Shown here: positions 6,222-13,267 of the stretch, piece by piece
Numbering within the stretch: the first letter of the stretch is position 1
How the letters are laid out: every line of letters begins with the position of its first letter
NCBI GenBank assembly: GCA_903939665.1
Contig: CAJAHZ010000337.1
Location: 1 to 15,361, forward strand
DNA: 15,361 bases
Reading direction: 5' to 3'
Origin: an uncultured Pseudomonadota bacterium
GTDB taxonomy: Bacteria > Pseudomonadota > Gammaproteobacteria > Burkholderiales > Rhodocyclaceae
Program-made: the position numbers and the translations under genes
Notes under the pieces: model-generated
Databases searched by the model: none
Told to the model about the DNA's origin: nothing
The model's input: only the letters and a program-made list of their open reading frames with translations

Positions 6222-7121
6222 TCAATTGATGCGGCGCAAGCGAATGGCCAGCGAAATCTGCGCGCCCAGCCAGCCAAGAATTGCACCGGAACCGGCGAGT
6301 AAGGCCGTATTGCCGGCTGACAGGCCGTGCAGCGCAAAGTTGCCGCCATAGAGCGCGGCCAGTTCGCCCACCGGCGCAGCCAGCAGATGGACGCCGGCCG
6401 TGACGATCAGCGCGGCAAGCAGCCCGCCCAGCGCGCCCTGCAGCGCGCCGAAATAGTGGAAAGGTCTACGGATGAAGGCGTCGGTTGCGCCGATCAGCTT
6501 GGCGACCTCGATTTCAGCGCCTTGTGCCAGAATCTGCAGGCGAATCGTGTTGAAGGTGACCGCCACGAGCGCGCCGGCAAACAGGCAGGCGAGTAGCGTC
6601 ACGACCAGTTTTCCGATACGCAGAAAGGCGTCAAAACGTTTGACCCAGGCAGAGTCTAGCTGAACGTGGGCGACTTTCGGCCAGCCGGAAAATGTTTTCG
6701 CCAGACGCTCCAGCGATTCCGGTTGCGCGTCGGTCGGTTCGACAACAAAGGCATCGGGCAAGGGGTTCTTCGGCAGGCTGGCGACGATTTCGCTCATCCC
6801 CTCCGAGGATTGCAGGCGTTTCAGCGCTTCGTCCTTTGCGATAAAGCGCCAGGCGCCGGGTTTTGCATCGCGCAGACGTGTCTGGATTTCGCCGATTTCA
6901 CGCTTGCCGGCGTCGAGCGCCATGAAAATGCTGATCTGCTGCACGCTCGATGCGCTGCGTGTTATTTCGCGGAGATTGTCGAGAACGACCCAACCAGCGG
7001 TCGGCAGCGTCAATGCGATGCCGATGACGAGTAGCGACAGGCCGGTGTTCAGCGGCGATGCGGCAAGCCGTCGCAAGGCGTCGCGCAGTGCCGATAAGTG
7101 CTGGGCCAACCAGTTGCTCAT
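6222..7121 (-). CDS. ftsX: Cell division ABC-transporter-like permease FtsX
   Basis: A 299-aa inner-membrane protein of the FtsEX complex, which couples ATP hydrolysis at the division site to activation of periplasmic murein hydrolases. It shows the family topology: a cytoplasmic N-terminus, TM1 at about 26-47, an extracytoplasmic domain to about 168, then TM2 (171-192), TM3 (222-248) and TM4 (270-292). The conserved segment AEIEVAKLIGATDAFIRRPF precedes TM3. The length is normal. The start overlaps the ftsE stop in an ATGA (7118-7121), so the two subunits are translationally coupled. The region after it differs from E. coli, where rpoH follows ftsX; here a diguanylate cyclase follows. Confidence 0.95.
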   Translation of the reverse strand: MSNWLAQHLSALRDALRRLAASPLNTGLSLLVIGIALTLPTAGWVVLDNLREITRSASSVQQISIFMALDAGKREIGEIQTRLRDAKPGAWRFIAKDEALKRLQSSEGMSEIVASLPKNPLPDAFVVEPTDAQPESLERLAKTFSGWPKVAHVQLDSAWVKRFDAFLRIGKLVVTLLACLFAGALVAVTFNTIRLQILAQGAEIEVAKLIGATDAFIRRPFHYFGALQGALGGLLAALIVTAGVHLLAAPVGELAALYGGNFALHGLSAGNTALLAGSGAILGWLGAQISLAIRLRRIN

Positions 7122-7807
7122 GGCAGGGCTCCATCGCTTGTCGCTGCATCTTGCGGGCCTTGCATCTGCCCTTTTTCAAGGCGCAGGATGCGTGGCGAGA
7201 GGCGTGACATCCATTGCGGATCGTGTGTCGCGATCACAGTGGTGACGCCGACCTGATGGAAGGCGCGAAATATTTCGAGAATGTCGGATGCCGATTCTGC
7301 GTCGAGGTTGGCGGTGGGTTCGTCGGCCAGCAGAATGGCCGGGCGATTGACGACCGCACGGGCGATTGCCAGGCGCTGCTGTTCGCCGCCTGAAAGGGCG
7401 ATTGGCAAGGCTTTTTCGCGTTCGCGCAGGCCGACCTTGTCGATCGCGGCACGCGCCCGCCGCACGGCTTCCCTCGCCGGAAGGCCGACAATGGCCAGCG
7501 GCAGCAGCACGTTGTCGAGCACGCTGCGGTCAAAGAGCAGCTTCTGATCCTGGAAAATCAGGCCGAAGTTGCGCCGCAGGTAGGGAATGGCGCTCCTGCG
7601 CAAGGCAGCGAGGTTCTGGCCGTTGACCACGATGCTGCCGGAAGTCGGGCGCTCGATGGCGGCCAGCAACTTGAATAGCGTCGATTTGCCGGCACCCGAG
7701 TGACCGGTGATGAAAACCATTTCGCCAGCGCTGATTTCGAAGCTGACGTCTTTCAGTGCTTCAAGCCCCTCGGGGTAGCGTTTGGTGACGGCGCTGGCGC
7801 TGATCAT
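7118..7807 (-). CDS. ftsE: Cell division ATP-binding protein FtsE
   Basis: A 229-aa ABC ATPase, the cytoplasmic partner of FtsX at the septum. Motifs are Walker A GHSGAGKS (35-42), Q-loop FQDQKLL (85-91), signature LSGGEQQ (138-144), Walker B ILLADE (158-163), the D-loop TANLD and the H-loop His195 (ATHD). The ATG at 7807 is chosen because the family typically starts MI-x-F/A-x-x-V-x-K-x-Y (here MISASAVTKRY) and this leaves 7 nt after the ftsY stop. A TTG at 7822 in the same frame would overlap ftsY by 8 nt. The gene sits in the conserved order ftsY-ftsE-ftsX. Confidence 0.95.
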   Translation of the reverse strand: MISASAVTKRYPEGLEALKDVSFEISAGEMVFITGHSGAGKSTLFKLLAAIERPTSGSIVVNGQNLAALRRSAIPYLRRNFGLIFQDQKLLFDRSVLDNVLLPLAIVGLPAREAVRRARAAIDKVGLREREKALPIALSGGEQQRLAIARAVVNRPAILLADEPTANLDAESASDILEIFRAFHQVGVTTVIATHDPQWMSRLSPRILRLEKGQMQGPQDAATSDGALP

Positions 7808-7814
7808 TCGCGGC

Positions 7815-8807
7815 TCATTCAAAAAGCGCGTCTACGAAATCACGGGCGTTGAAGGGGCGCAGGTCGTCAATGCCTTCGCCGACGCCGATGAAACGAATCG
7901 GTTTCGGGCACTGGCGCGCAATCGCCGCGACGATGCCGCCCTTGGCCGTGCCGTCGAGTTTGGTCAGGACAAGACCGGTGATATTGATCGCTTTGTCGAA
8001 GGATTTGACCTGCTGCAGAGCGTTTTGCCCGATGTTGGCGTCGAGCACGAGCAGGGTTTCGTGCGGGCCCGAGGGATCGGCTTTCTGGATGACGCGGCGT
8101 ACCTTGGCGATCTCTTCCATCAGGTGCAGTTGCGTCGGCAGACGACCGGCGGTGTCGGCGAGCACGATATCAATGCCGCGCGCTTTGGCCGCTGCGATGG
8201 CGTCAAAGATAACGGCCGCCGGGTCGCCCGATTCCTGCGCGATCACCGCGATGTTGTTGCGCTCGCCCCAGACCTGAAGTTGCTCGCGTGCGGCAGCGCG
8301 GAAGGTGTCGCCAGCCGCCAGCAGCACTGACTTGCCGTGTGCCTGGAAATATTTGGCCAGCTTGCCGATCGAAGTCGTTTTGCCGGCGCCATTGACGCCG
8401 GCGATCATGATGATGAACGGTCGGTGCGTCGAAACATCCAGCGCTTTTTCGAGGGGATGCAGCAACTCGTGCAGCGCGTCAGACAGCGCTTTCTGGATAG
8501 CCTCCGGCGTTTCGAGCTGATCGCCTTTGGCGCGCGTTTTCAGTTCGTGCAACAGGTGCTGCGTTGCTTCCATGCCGACGTCACTGGTGAGAAGGAGTGT
8601 TTCCAGCTCTTCGAGCAGTTCGTCGTCGACCTTGCCGCGCGAAAAAATCGATTTGAGCTTGCCGCCAAACTGCGCACGCGTGCGCGCCAGTCCGGCTTTT
8701 AGCCGGTCACGCCAGGAAGGCGCCGGTGCCGGCTTGGCAGAGGCGATATCGGTTGGCGTGGCGGGGGCAGGGTGTTCGCCGGGCGATTTCTTGAGGAAAC
8801 CAAACAT
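7815..8807 (-). CDS. ftsY: Signal recognition particle receptor FtsY
   Basis: A 330-aa SRP GTPase that docks ribosome-SRP complexes at the inner membrane for co-translational insertion. The N-terminal A region is short (about 30 residues, Ala/Pro-rich), much shorter than in E. coli FtsY (about 500 aa in total). The N domain helices span about 32-120. The G domain carries G1 GVNGAGKTT (137-145), DTFRAAAREQL (167-177), G3 DTAGR (218-222) and G4 TKLD (282-285), ending with FIGVGEGIDDLRPF. The ATG at 8807 gives the common MFGFLKK start with GGAAG four nt upstream; an in-frame ATG at 8825 is less likely. It is the first gene of the leftward ftsYEX run and is divergent from the M16 operon. Confidence 0.96.
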   Translation of the reverse strand: MFGFLKKSPGEHPAPATPTDIASAKPAPAPSWRDRLKAGLARTRAQFGGKLKSIFSRGKVDDELLEELETLLLTSDVGMEATQHLLHELKTRAKGDQLETPEAIQKALSDALHELLHPLEKALDVSTHRPFIIMIAGVNGAGKTTSIGKLAKYFQAHGKSVLLAAGDTFRAAAREQLQVWGERNNIAVIAQESGDPAAVIFDAIAAAKARGIDIVLADTAGRLPTQLHLMEEIAKVRRVIQKADPSGPHETLLVLDANIGQNALQQVKSFDKAINITGLVLTKLDGTAKGGIVAAIARQCPKPIRFIGVGEGIDDLRPFNARDFVDALFE

Positions 8808-8934
8808 GGTACTTCCGAGTCTCATTGGCTTTCAGGGCTTGCGGCGATGGTAAGATGCCGTCGCAAAGGCTTGTATTACGTCGATGCACCTAAGTACATT
8901 TACTGGCAAATTCTAACAGAAGCGATTCCTGCCC
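8808..8934. promoter_or_regulatory. Divergent intergenic region between ftsY and the M16 operon
   Basis: These 127 bp must hold the promoters for both the leftward ftsYEX run and the rightward M16-rsmD-coaD-ferredoxin run. The best rightward candidate is TTGTAT followed 18 bp later by TACATT, an imperfect sigma-70 match. I see no convincing leftward promoter and no clear operator palindrome. The role is inferred from gene orientation. Confidence 0.5.
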
Positions 8935-10293
8935 ATGCGTTACACAAGACTGACTTTTCTTTTGCTCGCGCTGGCCGCACCGCTGGCGGCGCTGGCCAAT
9001 CCCTTTGAGCATCAACTGGCCAACGGCCTGCGCGTGATCGTCAAGGAAGACCATCGGGCGCCGACGGCCGCGCACATGGTCTGGTACCGTGCCGGCAGTA
9101 TTGATGAGACCAACGGCACGACGGGTGTCGCGCACGTGCTTGAGCACATGATGTTCAAGGGTACGCCGAGCGCCGGGCCGGGCGAGTTCAATCGCCGTGT
9201 GGCGGCTGCTGGCGGGCGGGACAACGCCTTTACCAGCCGTGATTACACGGCCTATTTTCAGCAGATACCGAAACAGAAGCTGGAAGAAATGATGCAGCTG
9301 GAGGCCGATCGCATGAGCCATCTGAATCTTGATCCCAAGGAGTTTGCACAAGAGATCAAGGTGGTCATGGAGGAGCGCCGTCTGCGTACCGATGACCAGC
9401 CGCAGGCCATGCTCTTCGAACAGATGAGCGGCGTTGCCTTTCAGTCGCACCCCTACCGCGTGCCGATCATCGGCTGGATGAACGATCTTGAGAACATGAC
9501 CGCGCAGGACGCACGCGACTGGTATGAGCGCTGGTATGTGCCGAACAATGCGTTCGTGGTGATCGTCGGCGACGTCGATCATGCCCAGGTTTTCAAGTGG
9601 GCAGAACAGTATTACGGGCCGCTGAAATCGCGTCCGCTGCCGGTCCGCAAGCCGCAGGACGAACCCGTGCAAAGCGGCATCCGTCGCCTGACGCTGAAGG
9701 CGCCGGCCGAATTGCCGGTGGTCTTGATGAGCTACAAGGTGCCGGTGATTCGCGATGTTGAAAAGGATGTCGATCCCTACGCGCTTGAAATGCTTTCGGC
9801 GATTCTCGATGGCCACGAAGCGGCGCGTTTTTCGAAACATCTGATCCGCGAACAGCGTCTCGCCGTTGCGGCGGGCGCGGGCTATGACGCTAGTTCGCGG
9901 GGGCCGGGCCTGTTCTTTTTGCAGGGCTCGCCGAGCGAAGGAAAGGCGCCGGCCGAGCTGGAAGCGGGATTCCGCGCTGAACTCGCACGCATCCAGAAAG
10001 ACGGTGTGGCCGACGATGAGCTGGCACGCGCCAAGGCGCAACTGGTTGCCAGCCAGATCTACAAGCTTGATTCGATGTTCGGGCAGGCCATGGAGATTGG
10101 CCAGATGGAATCCGTTGGAATCTCCTACAAACGCGACAAGCGGATGATCGAGAAACTGCAGGCGGTCAGTGCCGAGCAGGTTCAGGCCGTTGCGCAAAAA
10201 TACTTCCGCGATGACGTGCTGACCGTGGCCGAACTCGACCCGCAACCCCTGCCGCAGACGCCGCGTTCGCGTGCTGCCGCGCCCCGTCATTAA
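8935..10293 (+). CDS. Secreted zinc metallopeptidase, M16 family (catalytic subunit)
   Basis: A 452-aa pitrilysin-family protease with a Sec signal peptide (basic MRYTR, hydrophobic core, probable cleavage after ALA at about residue 21), so it acts in the periplasm. The inverted zinc motif HVLEH (HxxEH) is at 67-71, and the third zinc ligand is probably Glu147 in VVMEERR, at the expected spacing of about 75 residues. Two M16 half-domains fit the length: the active N-terminal one to about 230 and an inactive C-terminal one. It is followed 11 nt later by a second M16 gene lacking the zinc motif, the usual arrangement for a heterodimer. The natural substrate is not evident. No strong Shine-Dalgarno precedes the ATG. 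Confidence 0.93.
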   Translation: MRYTRLTFLLLALAAPLAALANPFEHQLANGLRVIVKEDHRAPTAAHMVWYRAGSIDETNGTTGVAHVLEHMMFKGTPSAGPGEFNRRVAAAGGRDNAFTSRDYTAYFQQIPKQKLEEMMQLEADRMSHLNLDPKEFAQEIKVVMEERRLRTDDQPQAMLFEQMSGVAFQSHPYRVPIIGWMNDLENMTAQDARDWYERWYVPNNAFVVIVGDVDHAQVFKWAEQYYGPLKSRPLPVRKPQDEPVQSGIRRLTLKAPAELPVVLMSYKVPVIRDVEKDVDPYALEMLSAILDGHEAARFSKHLIREQRLAVAAGAGYDASSRGPGLFFLQGSPSEGKAPAELEAGFRAELARIQKDGVADDELARAKAQLVASQIYKLDSMFGQAMEIGQMESVGISYKRDKRMIEKLQAVSAEQVQAVAQKYFRDDVLTVAELDPQPLPQTPRSRAAAPRH

Positions 10294-10304
10294 GAGGTCT
10301 GTTG

Positions 10305-11600
10305 ATGAAATTGTTCAAGCTGTTTGCCTTTCTGTGTCTGGGTCTGGCCACGCAGATCGCCTGCGCCGGACCGAAAATAGAACACTGGGTGGCGCCTTCT
10401 GGCACCCGGGTGTTTTTTGTGGAAAATCACGCCCTGCCGATTCTCGACGTGCAGATTGATTTCGCTGCCGGCACTGCCTACGACCCGGTCGGCAAAACCG
10501 GCGTCGCTTCAATGGTGCGCAGCTTGCTGGAGATGGGTGCCGACGGCATGGACGAAACGCAGATCGCCAGCCGCATGGCCGATCTGGGCGCCAAGCTGTC
10601 AGGCGGTGCAGATATGGATCGCGCCTCGGTTTCCCTGCGCACACTTTCTGCTGTCGATAAGCGTGTTCCGGCGCTGGATATCTTGCGCGCCGTGCTGGCC
10701 AGCCCGCAATTTCCGGCCGAAACCTTTGCGCGTGAAAAAGCCCGTACGATTGCGTCGCTCAAGGAGGCGCTGACGCGCCCCGAAGCCATTGCCGGAAGGG
10801 CCTTCTGGTCAGCCATGTACCCGGGCCATGCTTACGGTCAGCAATCGACGCCCGAGTCGGTGGCGGAGATTGGCCGTGACGATCTGCCGGCTTTCTATCG
10901 CACTCATTACACGGCGGCACGGGCGACACTGGCGATTGTCGGCGATCTGTCGCGCGCCGATGCAGAGGCCTTGGCGCAGCAGTTGACCGAGGGCTTGCCG
11001 GCGGGCGCCGGTGCCGCGCCGCTGAGCGATACCTTGTTGCCGGTTGCGGTCGAGCAGCGTATCGCTCACCCGGCTGCGCAGGCGCACGTGCTGATTGGTC
11101 TGCCGGCAATCAAGCGTGGCGATCCGGATATTTTTCCACTGTTGGTCGGCAACTACTCGCTCGGGGGTGGCGGTTTTGTTTCGCGCCTGATGAAGGAGGT
11201 GCGCGACAAGCGGGGCTTTGCCTACAGCGTGTACAGTTATTTTCATCCGATGGCGCTCCCCGGGCCTTTTCAGATCGGCTTGCAGACGAAAAAAGCGCAG
11301 GCCAACGATGCGTTGAAATTGACGCGTGAAATCCTGGCGAGCTTTCTCACTGAAGGGCCAAGCGAGAGCGAACTGAAAGCCGCCAAGCAGAATCTGGTGG
11401 GCAGTTTTCCCCTGCGTCTGGACAGCAATCGCAAGATCCTTGAAAACGTTGCCGTGATTGGTTTTTACGGGATGCCGCTCGACTATCTGGAGACCTACGC
11501 CGAGAATATCGAAAAGGTGACGGTGGCCGACATCAAGGCGGCGTTCTCGCGCCATGTAAAGCCGGGACACCTGGTTACCATCGTCGTCGCTGGAGAGTAA
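10305..11600 (+). CDS. M16-family non-catalytic partner protein
   Basis: A 431-aa periplasmic protein with a signal peptide (MKLFKLFAFLCLGLA, cleavage probably after ACA at about residue 21). It aligns with the preceding peptidase, but where that protein has GVAHVLEHMMFKG this one has GVASMVRSLLEMG. The zinc ligands and catalytic Glu (H, E, H) are replaced by S, R and S, so it cannot bind zinc there. It keeps a DKRGFAYSVYS segment resembling the substrate-binding Arg/Tyr region of non-catalytic M16 subunits. The likely role is a heterodimer with the upstream protease. The ATG at 10305 is chosen because AGAGGT lies 6 nt upstream; a TTG immediately before it is an in-frame alternative. The gap to the upstream stop is 11 nt. 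Confidence 0.92.
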   Translation: MKLFKLFAFLCLGLATQIACAGPKIEHWVAPSGTRVFFVENHALPILDVQIDFAAGTAYDPVGKTGVASMVRSLLEMGADGMDETQIASRMADLGAKLSGGADMDRASVSLRTLSAVDKRVPALDILRAVLASPQFPAETFAREKARTIASLKEALTRPEAIAGRAFWSAMYPGHAYGQQSTPESVAEIGRDDLPAFYRTHYTAARATLAIVGDLSRADAEALAQQLTEGLPAGAGAAPLSDTLLPVAVEQRIAHPAAQAHVLIGLPAIKRGDPDIFPLLVGNYSLGGGGFVSRLMKEVRDKRGFAYSVYSYFHPMALPGPFQIGLQTKKAQANDALKLTREILASFLTEGPSESELKAAKQNLVGSFPLRLDSNRKILENVAVIGFYGMPLDYLETYAENIEKVTVADIKAAFSRHVKPGHLVTIVVAGE

Positions 11601-11611
11601 GCCTGAATTCG

Positions 11612-12157
11612 GTGCGCATCATTGGCGGGGAGTGGCGTCGGCGTGTGCTGCGCTTCCCCGAGTCGGCAGGTTTGCGTCCGACGCCGGATCGAGTTCGCGA
11701 AACGCTGTTCAACTGGCTTGGGCAGGACCTGGCGGGTCTGCATTGTCTCGATCTCTTTGCTGGCAGTGGCGCGCTCGGCTTTGAGGCAGCCTCACGTGGC
11801 GCGGCTAAAGTGTTTGTTGTCGAGTCTGCGCCAAAGGTGCTGGCAGCGCTCGAGGCCAACGCGAAAATTCTCGGGGCGGGCGCGAGGCTGGAGATTGTGC
11901 GCTCGGATGCGGTAAAATTCGTCACTTCGACTGCTTCGCGCTTTGACGTGCTGTTTCTCGATCCACCTTATCACCAAGGATGGCTGGATCGTCTGGCACC
12001 ATTGTTGCCGCAGATTGCGACTGAGAATGCCGTGCTTTACGTAGAGTCCGAAACCGCGCTGGAAGCCTGCGGTGACTGGCGAACGGTGCGTCACGGCAAG
12101 GCCGGGCAGGTTTTTTTTCACTTGATGCGACGAGGCGAGCCAAATGACGCTGAATAA
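11612..12157 (+). CDS. rsmD: 16S rRNA (guanine(966)-N(2))-methyltransferase RsmD
   Basis: A 181-aa SAM-dependent methyltransferase that modifies G966 of 16S rRNA during small-subunit assembly. It shows the family N-terminus RIIGGEWRRR, LRPTPDRVRETLFNWL, the SAM-binding loop DLFAGSGALG (47-56) and catalytic motif DPPY (117-120). The start given is GTG at 11612. However, the only good Shine-Dalgarno, GGAGAG (11592-11597), is 14 nt from it and 5 nt from an in-frame CTG at 11603, so a non-standard start adding three residues is possible. The gene follows the M16 partner by 11 nt and overlaps coaD by 14 nt, indicating co-transcription. Confidence 0.94.
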   Translation: MRIIGGEWRRRVLRFPESAGLRPTPDRVRETLFNWLGQDLAGLHCLDLFAGSGALGFEAASRGAAKVFVVESAPKVLAALEANAKILGAGARLEIVRSDAVKFVTSTASRFDVLFLDPPYHQGWLDRLAPLLPQIATENAVLYVESETALEACGDWRTVRHGKAGQVFFHLMRRGEPNDAE

Positions 12158-12644
12158 GCGGGTGGTCATCTACGCAGGCACCTTCGATCCGATGACGCGG
12201 GGTCACGAGGACCTTGTTCGGCGGGCCGCCAACCTGTTCGATCATGTGATTGTCGGTATTGCCGAGAGTCGCACGAAGCGCCCGTTCTTCTCGCTTGATG
12301 AGCGGGTCGAGATCGCGCGGGAACTGTTGGTGAAGTATCCGAATGTCGAAGTTTGCGGATTCGATTGCCTGCTGATGGATTTTTTGCACACCAAAGGCGC
12401 CAAGGTGATTTTGCGCGGTCTGCGGGCGGCATCCGATTTCGAGTATGAATTCCAGATGGCGGGGATGAACAGAAACCTCTACCCCGATGTCGAAACGGTC
12501 TTCCTGACGCCGGGTGAGCAATACATGTTCATCTCGGCAACGATGGTGCGCGAGATTGCCCTTCTTGGGGGGGATGTCAGCAAGTTTGTTCAGCCGGCAA
12601 TTTGTGAGCGGCTGGCGAAAAGAGTGTCCGAAAAATTTCAATGA
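12144..12644 (+). CDS. coaD: Phosphopantetheine adenylyltransferase CoaD
   Basis: A 166-aa enzyme of coenzyme A synthesis that transfers AMP from ATP to 4'-phosphopantetheine to give dephospho-CoA. Motifs are the nucleotidyltransferase segment GTFDPMTRGH with TxGH at 18-21, RGLRAASDFEYEFQMAGMN (91-109) and ISATMVRE (130-137), corresponding to ISSTxVRE in relatives. Length is normal. The start lies inside the end of rsmD (14-nt overlap), with GAGG 8 nt upstream. The rsmD-coaD pair is a common bacterial arrangement. Confidence 0.96.
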   Translation: MTLNKRVVIYAGTFDPMTRGHEDLVRRAANLFDHVIVGIAESRTKRPFFSLDERVEIARELLVKYPNVEVCGFDCLLMDFLHTKGAKVILRGLRAASDFEYEFQMAGMNRNLYPDVETVFLTPGEQYMFISATMVREIALLGGDVSKFVQPAICERLAKRVSEKFQ

Positions 12645-12662
12645 ACTGAAGGAACAGTAGCT

Positions 12663-12923
12663 ATGTCTTTGACCATTACCGACGAATGCATCAATTGCGA
12701 CGTTTGCGAGCCGGAATGCCCGAACGAGGCGATTTCCCAGGGTGCGGAAATTTACGAGATCGATCCGAGCAAATGTACCGAGTGCGTGGGTCACTACGAC
12801 ACGCCGCAATGCGTTGAAGTCTGCCCGGTGGATTGCATTCCGAAGGATCCGGCGCACCAGGAAAACAATGATCAATTGTGGGTCAAGTACGAGAAGCTGA
12901 CGGGCAACAAGCGTCCGGCCTGA
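12663..12923 (+). CDS. 2[4Fe-4S] ferredoxin, YfhL/Allochromatium type
   Basis: An 86-aa low-potential electron carrier. The first cluster uses C9-x2-C12-x2-C15 with C19 before proline. The second shows the hallmark C38-x2-C41-x8-C50-x3-C54-P spacing, the six-residue insertion typical of Allochromatium vinosum-type ferredoxins; a further Cys is at 58. The C-terminal helical extension (residues 62-86) is also typical. AAGGA lies 9 nt before the ATG. It starts 18 nt after coaD and is the last gene of the run, closed by a strong hairpin. Its redox partner cannot be read from this context. Confidence 0.95.
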   Translation: MSLTITDECINCDVCEPECPNEAISQGAEIYEIDPSKCTECVGHYDTPQCVEVCPVDCIPKDPAHQENNDQLWVKYEKLTGNKRPA

Positions 12924-12932
12924 TTGCTGCCC

Positions 12933-12970
12933 GGGCGTCTTGCCTTTGCGAAGACGCCCTTGATTGTTGC
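12933..12970 (+). terminator. Terminator hairpin after the ferredoxin gene
   Basis: A perfect 9-bp GC-rich stem (GGGCGTCTT at 12933-12941 with AAGACGCCC at 12951-12959) encloses a 9-nt loop and is followed by TTGATTGTTG, a modest T-rich tail. It starts 10 nt after the ferredoxin stop codon. It very probably ends the M16-rsmD-coaD-ferredoxin transcript. The stem is equally strong in minus-strand RNA but lacks a T-tract there. Confidence 0.8.
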
Positions 12971-13260
12971 ATCGCGCCGCCAGTCGTTTAGCAGAGCACG
13001 GAGGCCGCGCCGGAAATTTTGTCGTCCGCTGTCTTCTTGTACGAGAGCATAGAGCACGGCCTCGTTGGCGCGTAGTTTGTCGCGCAGATGGTCGTGAATG
13101 CCTGCGGTGTATTCGCGGAATTCGTTTTCGCTCTGCTCAATGCTGGCGCGCAGGACAAAAACAAATGCCATGAGCGAAGCCAGCAACCAGAGTTAAAAGG
13201 CGAGCGTGTAGTAGCGACCGTGGCCGTGATGCCGGAACGGGGTGTCACTTAAGTCAGAGG
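12960..13260 (-). pseudogene. Decayed N-terminal fragment of a CHASE-type membrane sensor
   Basis: Between the ferredoxin terminator and the dynamin-like gene, one minus-strand frame reads like the start of a membrane sensor. RYYTLAF is followed by a stop (TAA at 13193-13195), then a hydrophobic helix LWLLASLMAFVFVLR, then IEQSENEFREYTAGIHDHL and RDKLRANEAVLYALVQ. The pattern of transmembrane helix plus amphipathic helix ending in L.ANEAVL resembles the beginning of CHASE-domain histidine kinases and diguanylate cyclases. The in-frame stop falls inside the membrane helix. No convincing start codon or ribosome-binding site is visible, and the rest of the domain and any output domain are missing. 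A short intact gene from the ATG at 13171 would run antisense into the ferredoxin and is unlikely. The family assignment is by pattern only. Confidence 0.5.
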
Positions 13261-13267
13261 CGCGGTG

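Noticed and set aside
8890..10290. A 466-codon open frame on the minus strand
   Set aside because: It lies almost wholly antisense to the M16 peptidase, has a His/Arg/Leu-rich composition with no recognisable domain, and is explained by the codon bias of the plus-strand gene in GC-rich DNA.
10305..10370. A possible lipoprotein signal (QIAC) in the second M16 protein
   Set aside because: The residue at -3 is Gln, which does not fit the lipobox pattern; ordinary signal-peptidase cleavage after ACA is more likely.
10809..11570. A 253-codon minus-strand frame inside the second M16 gene
   Set aside because: It is a mirror frame of the M16 partner gene with no domain signature or ribosome-binding site.
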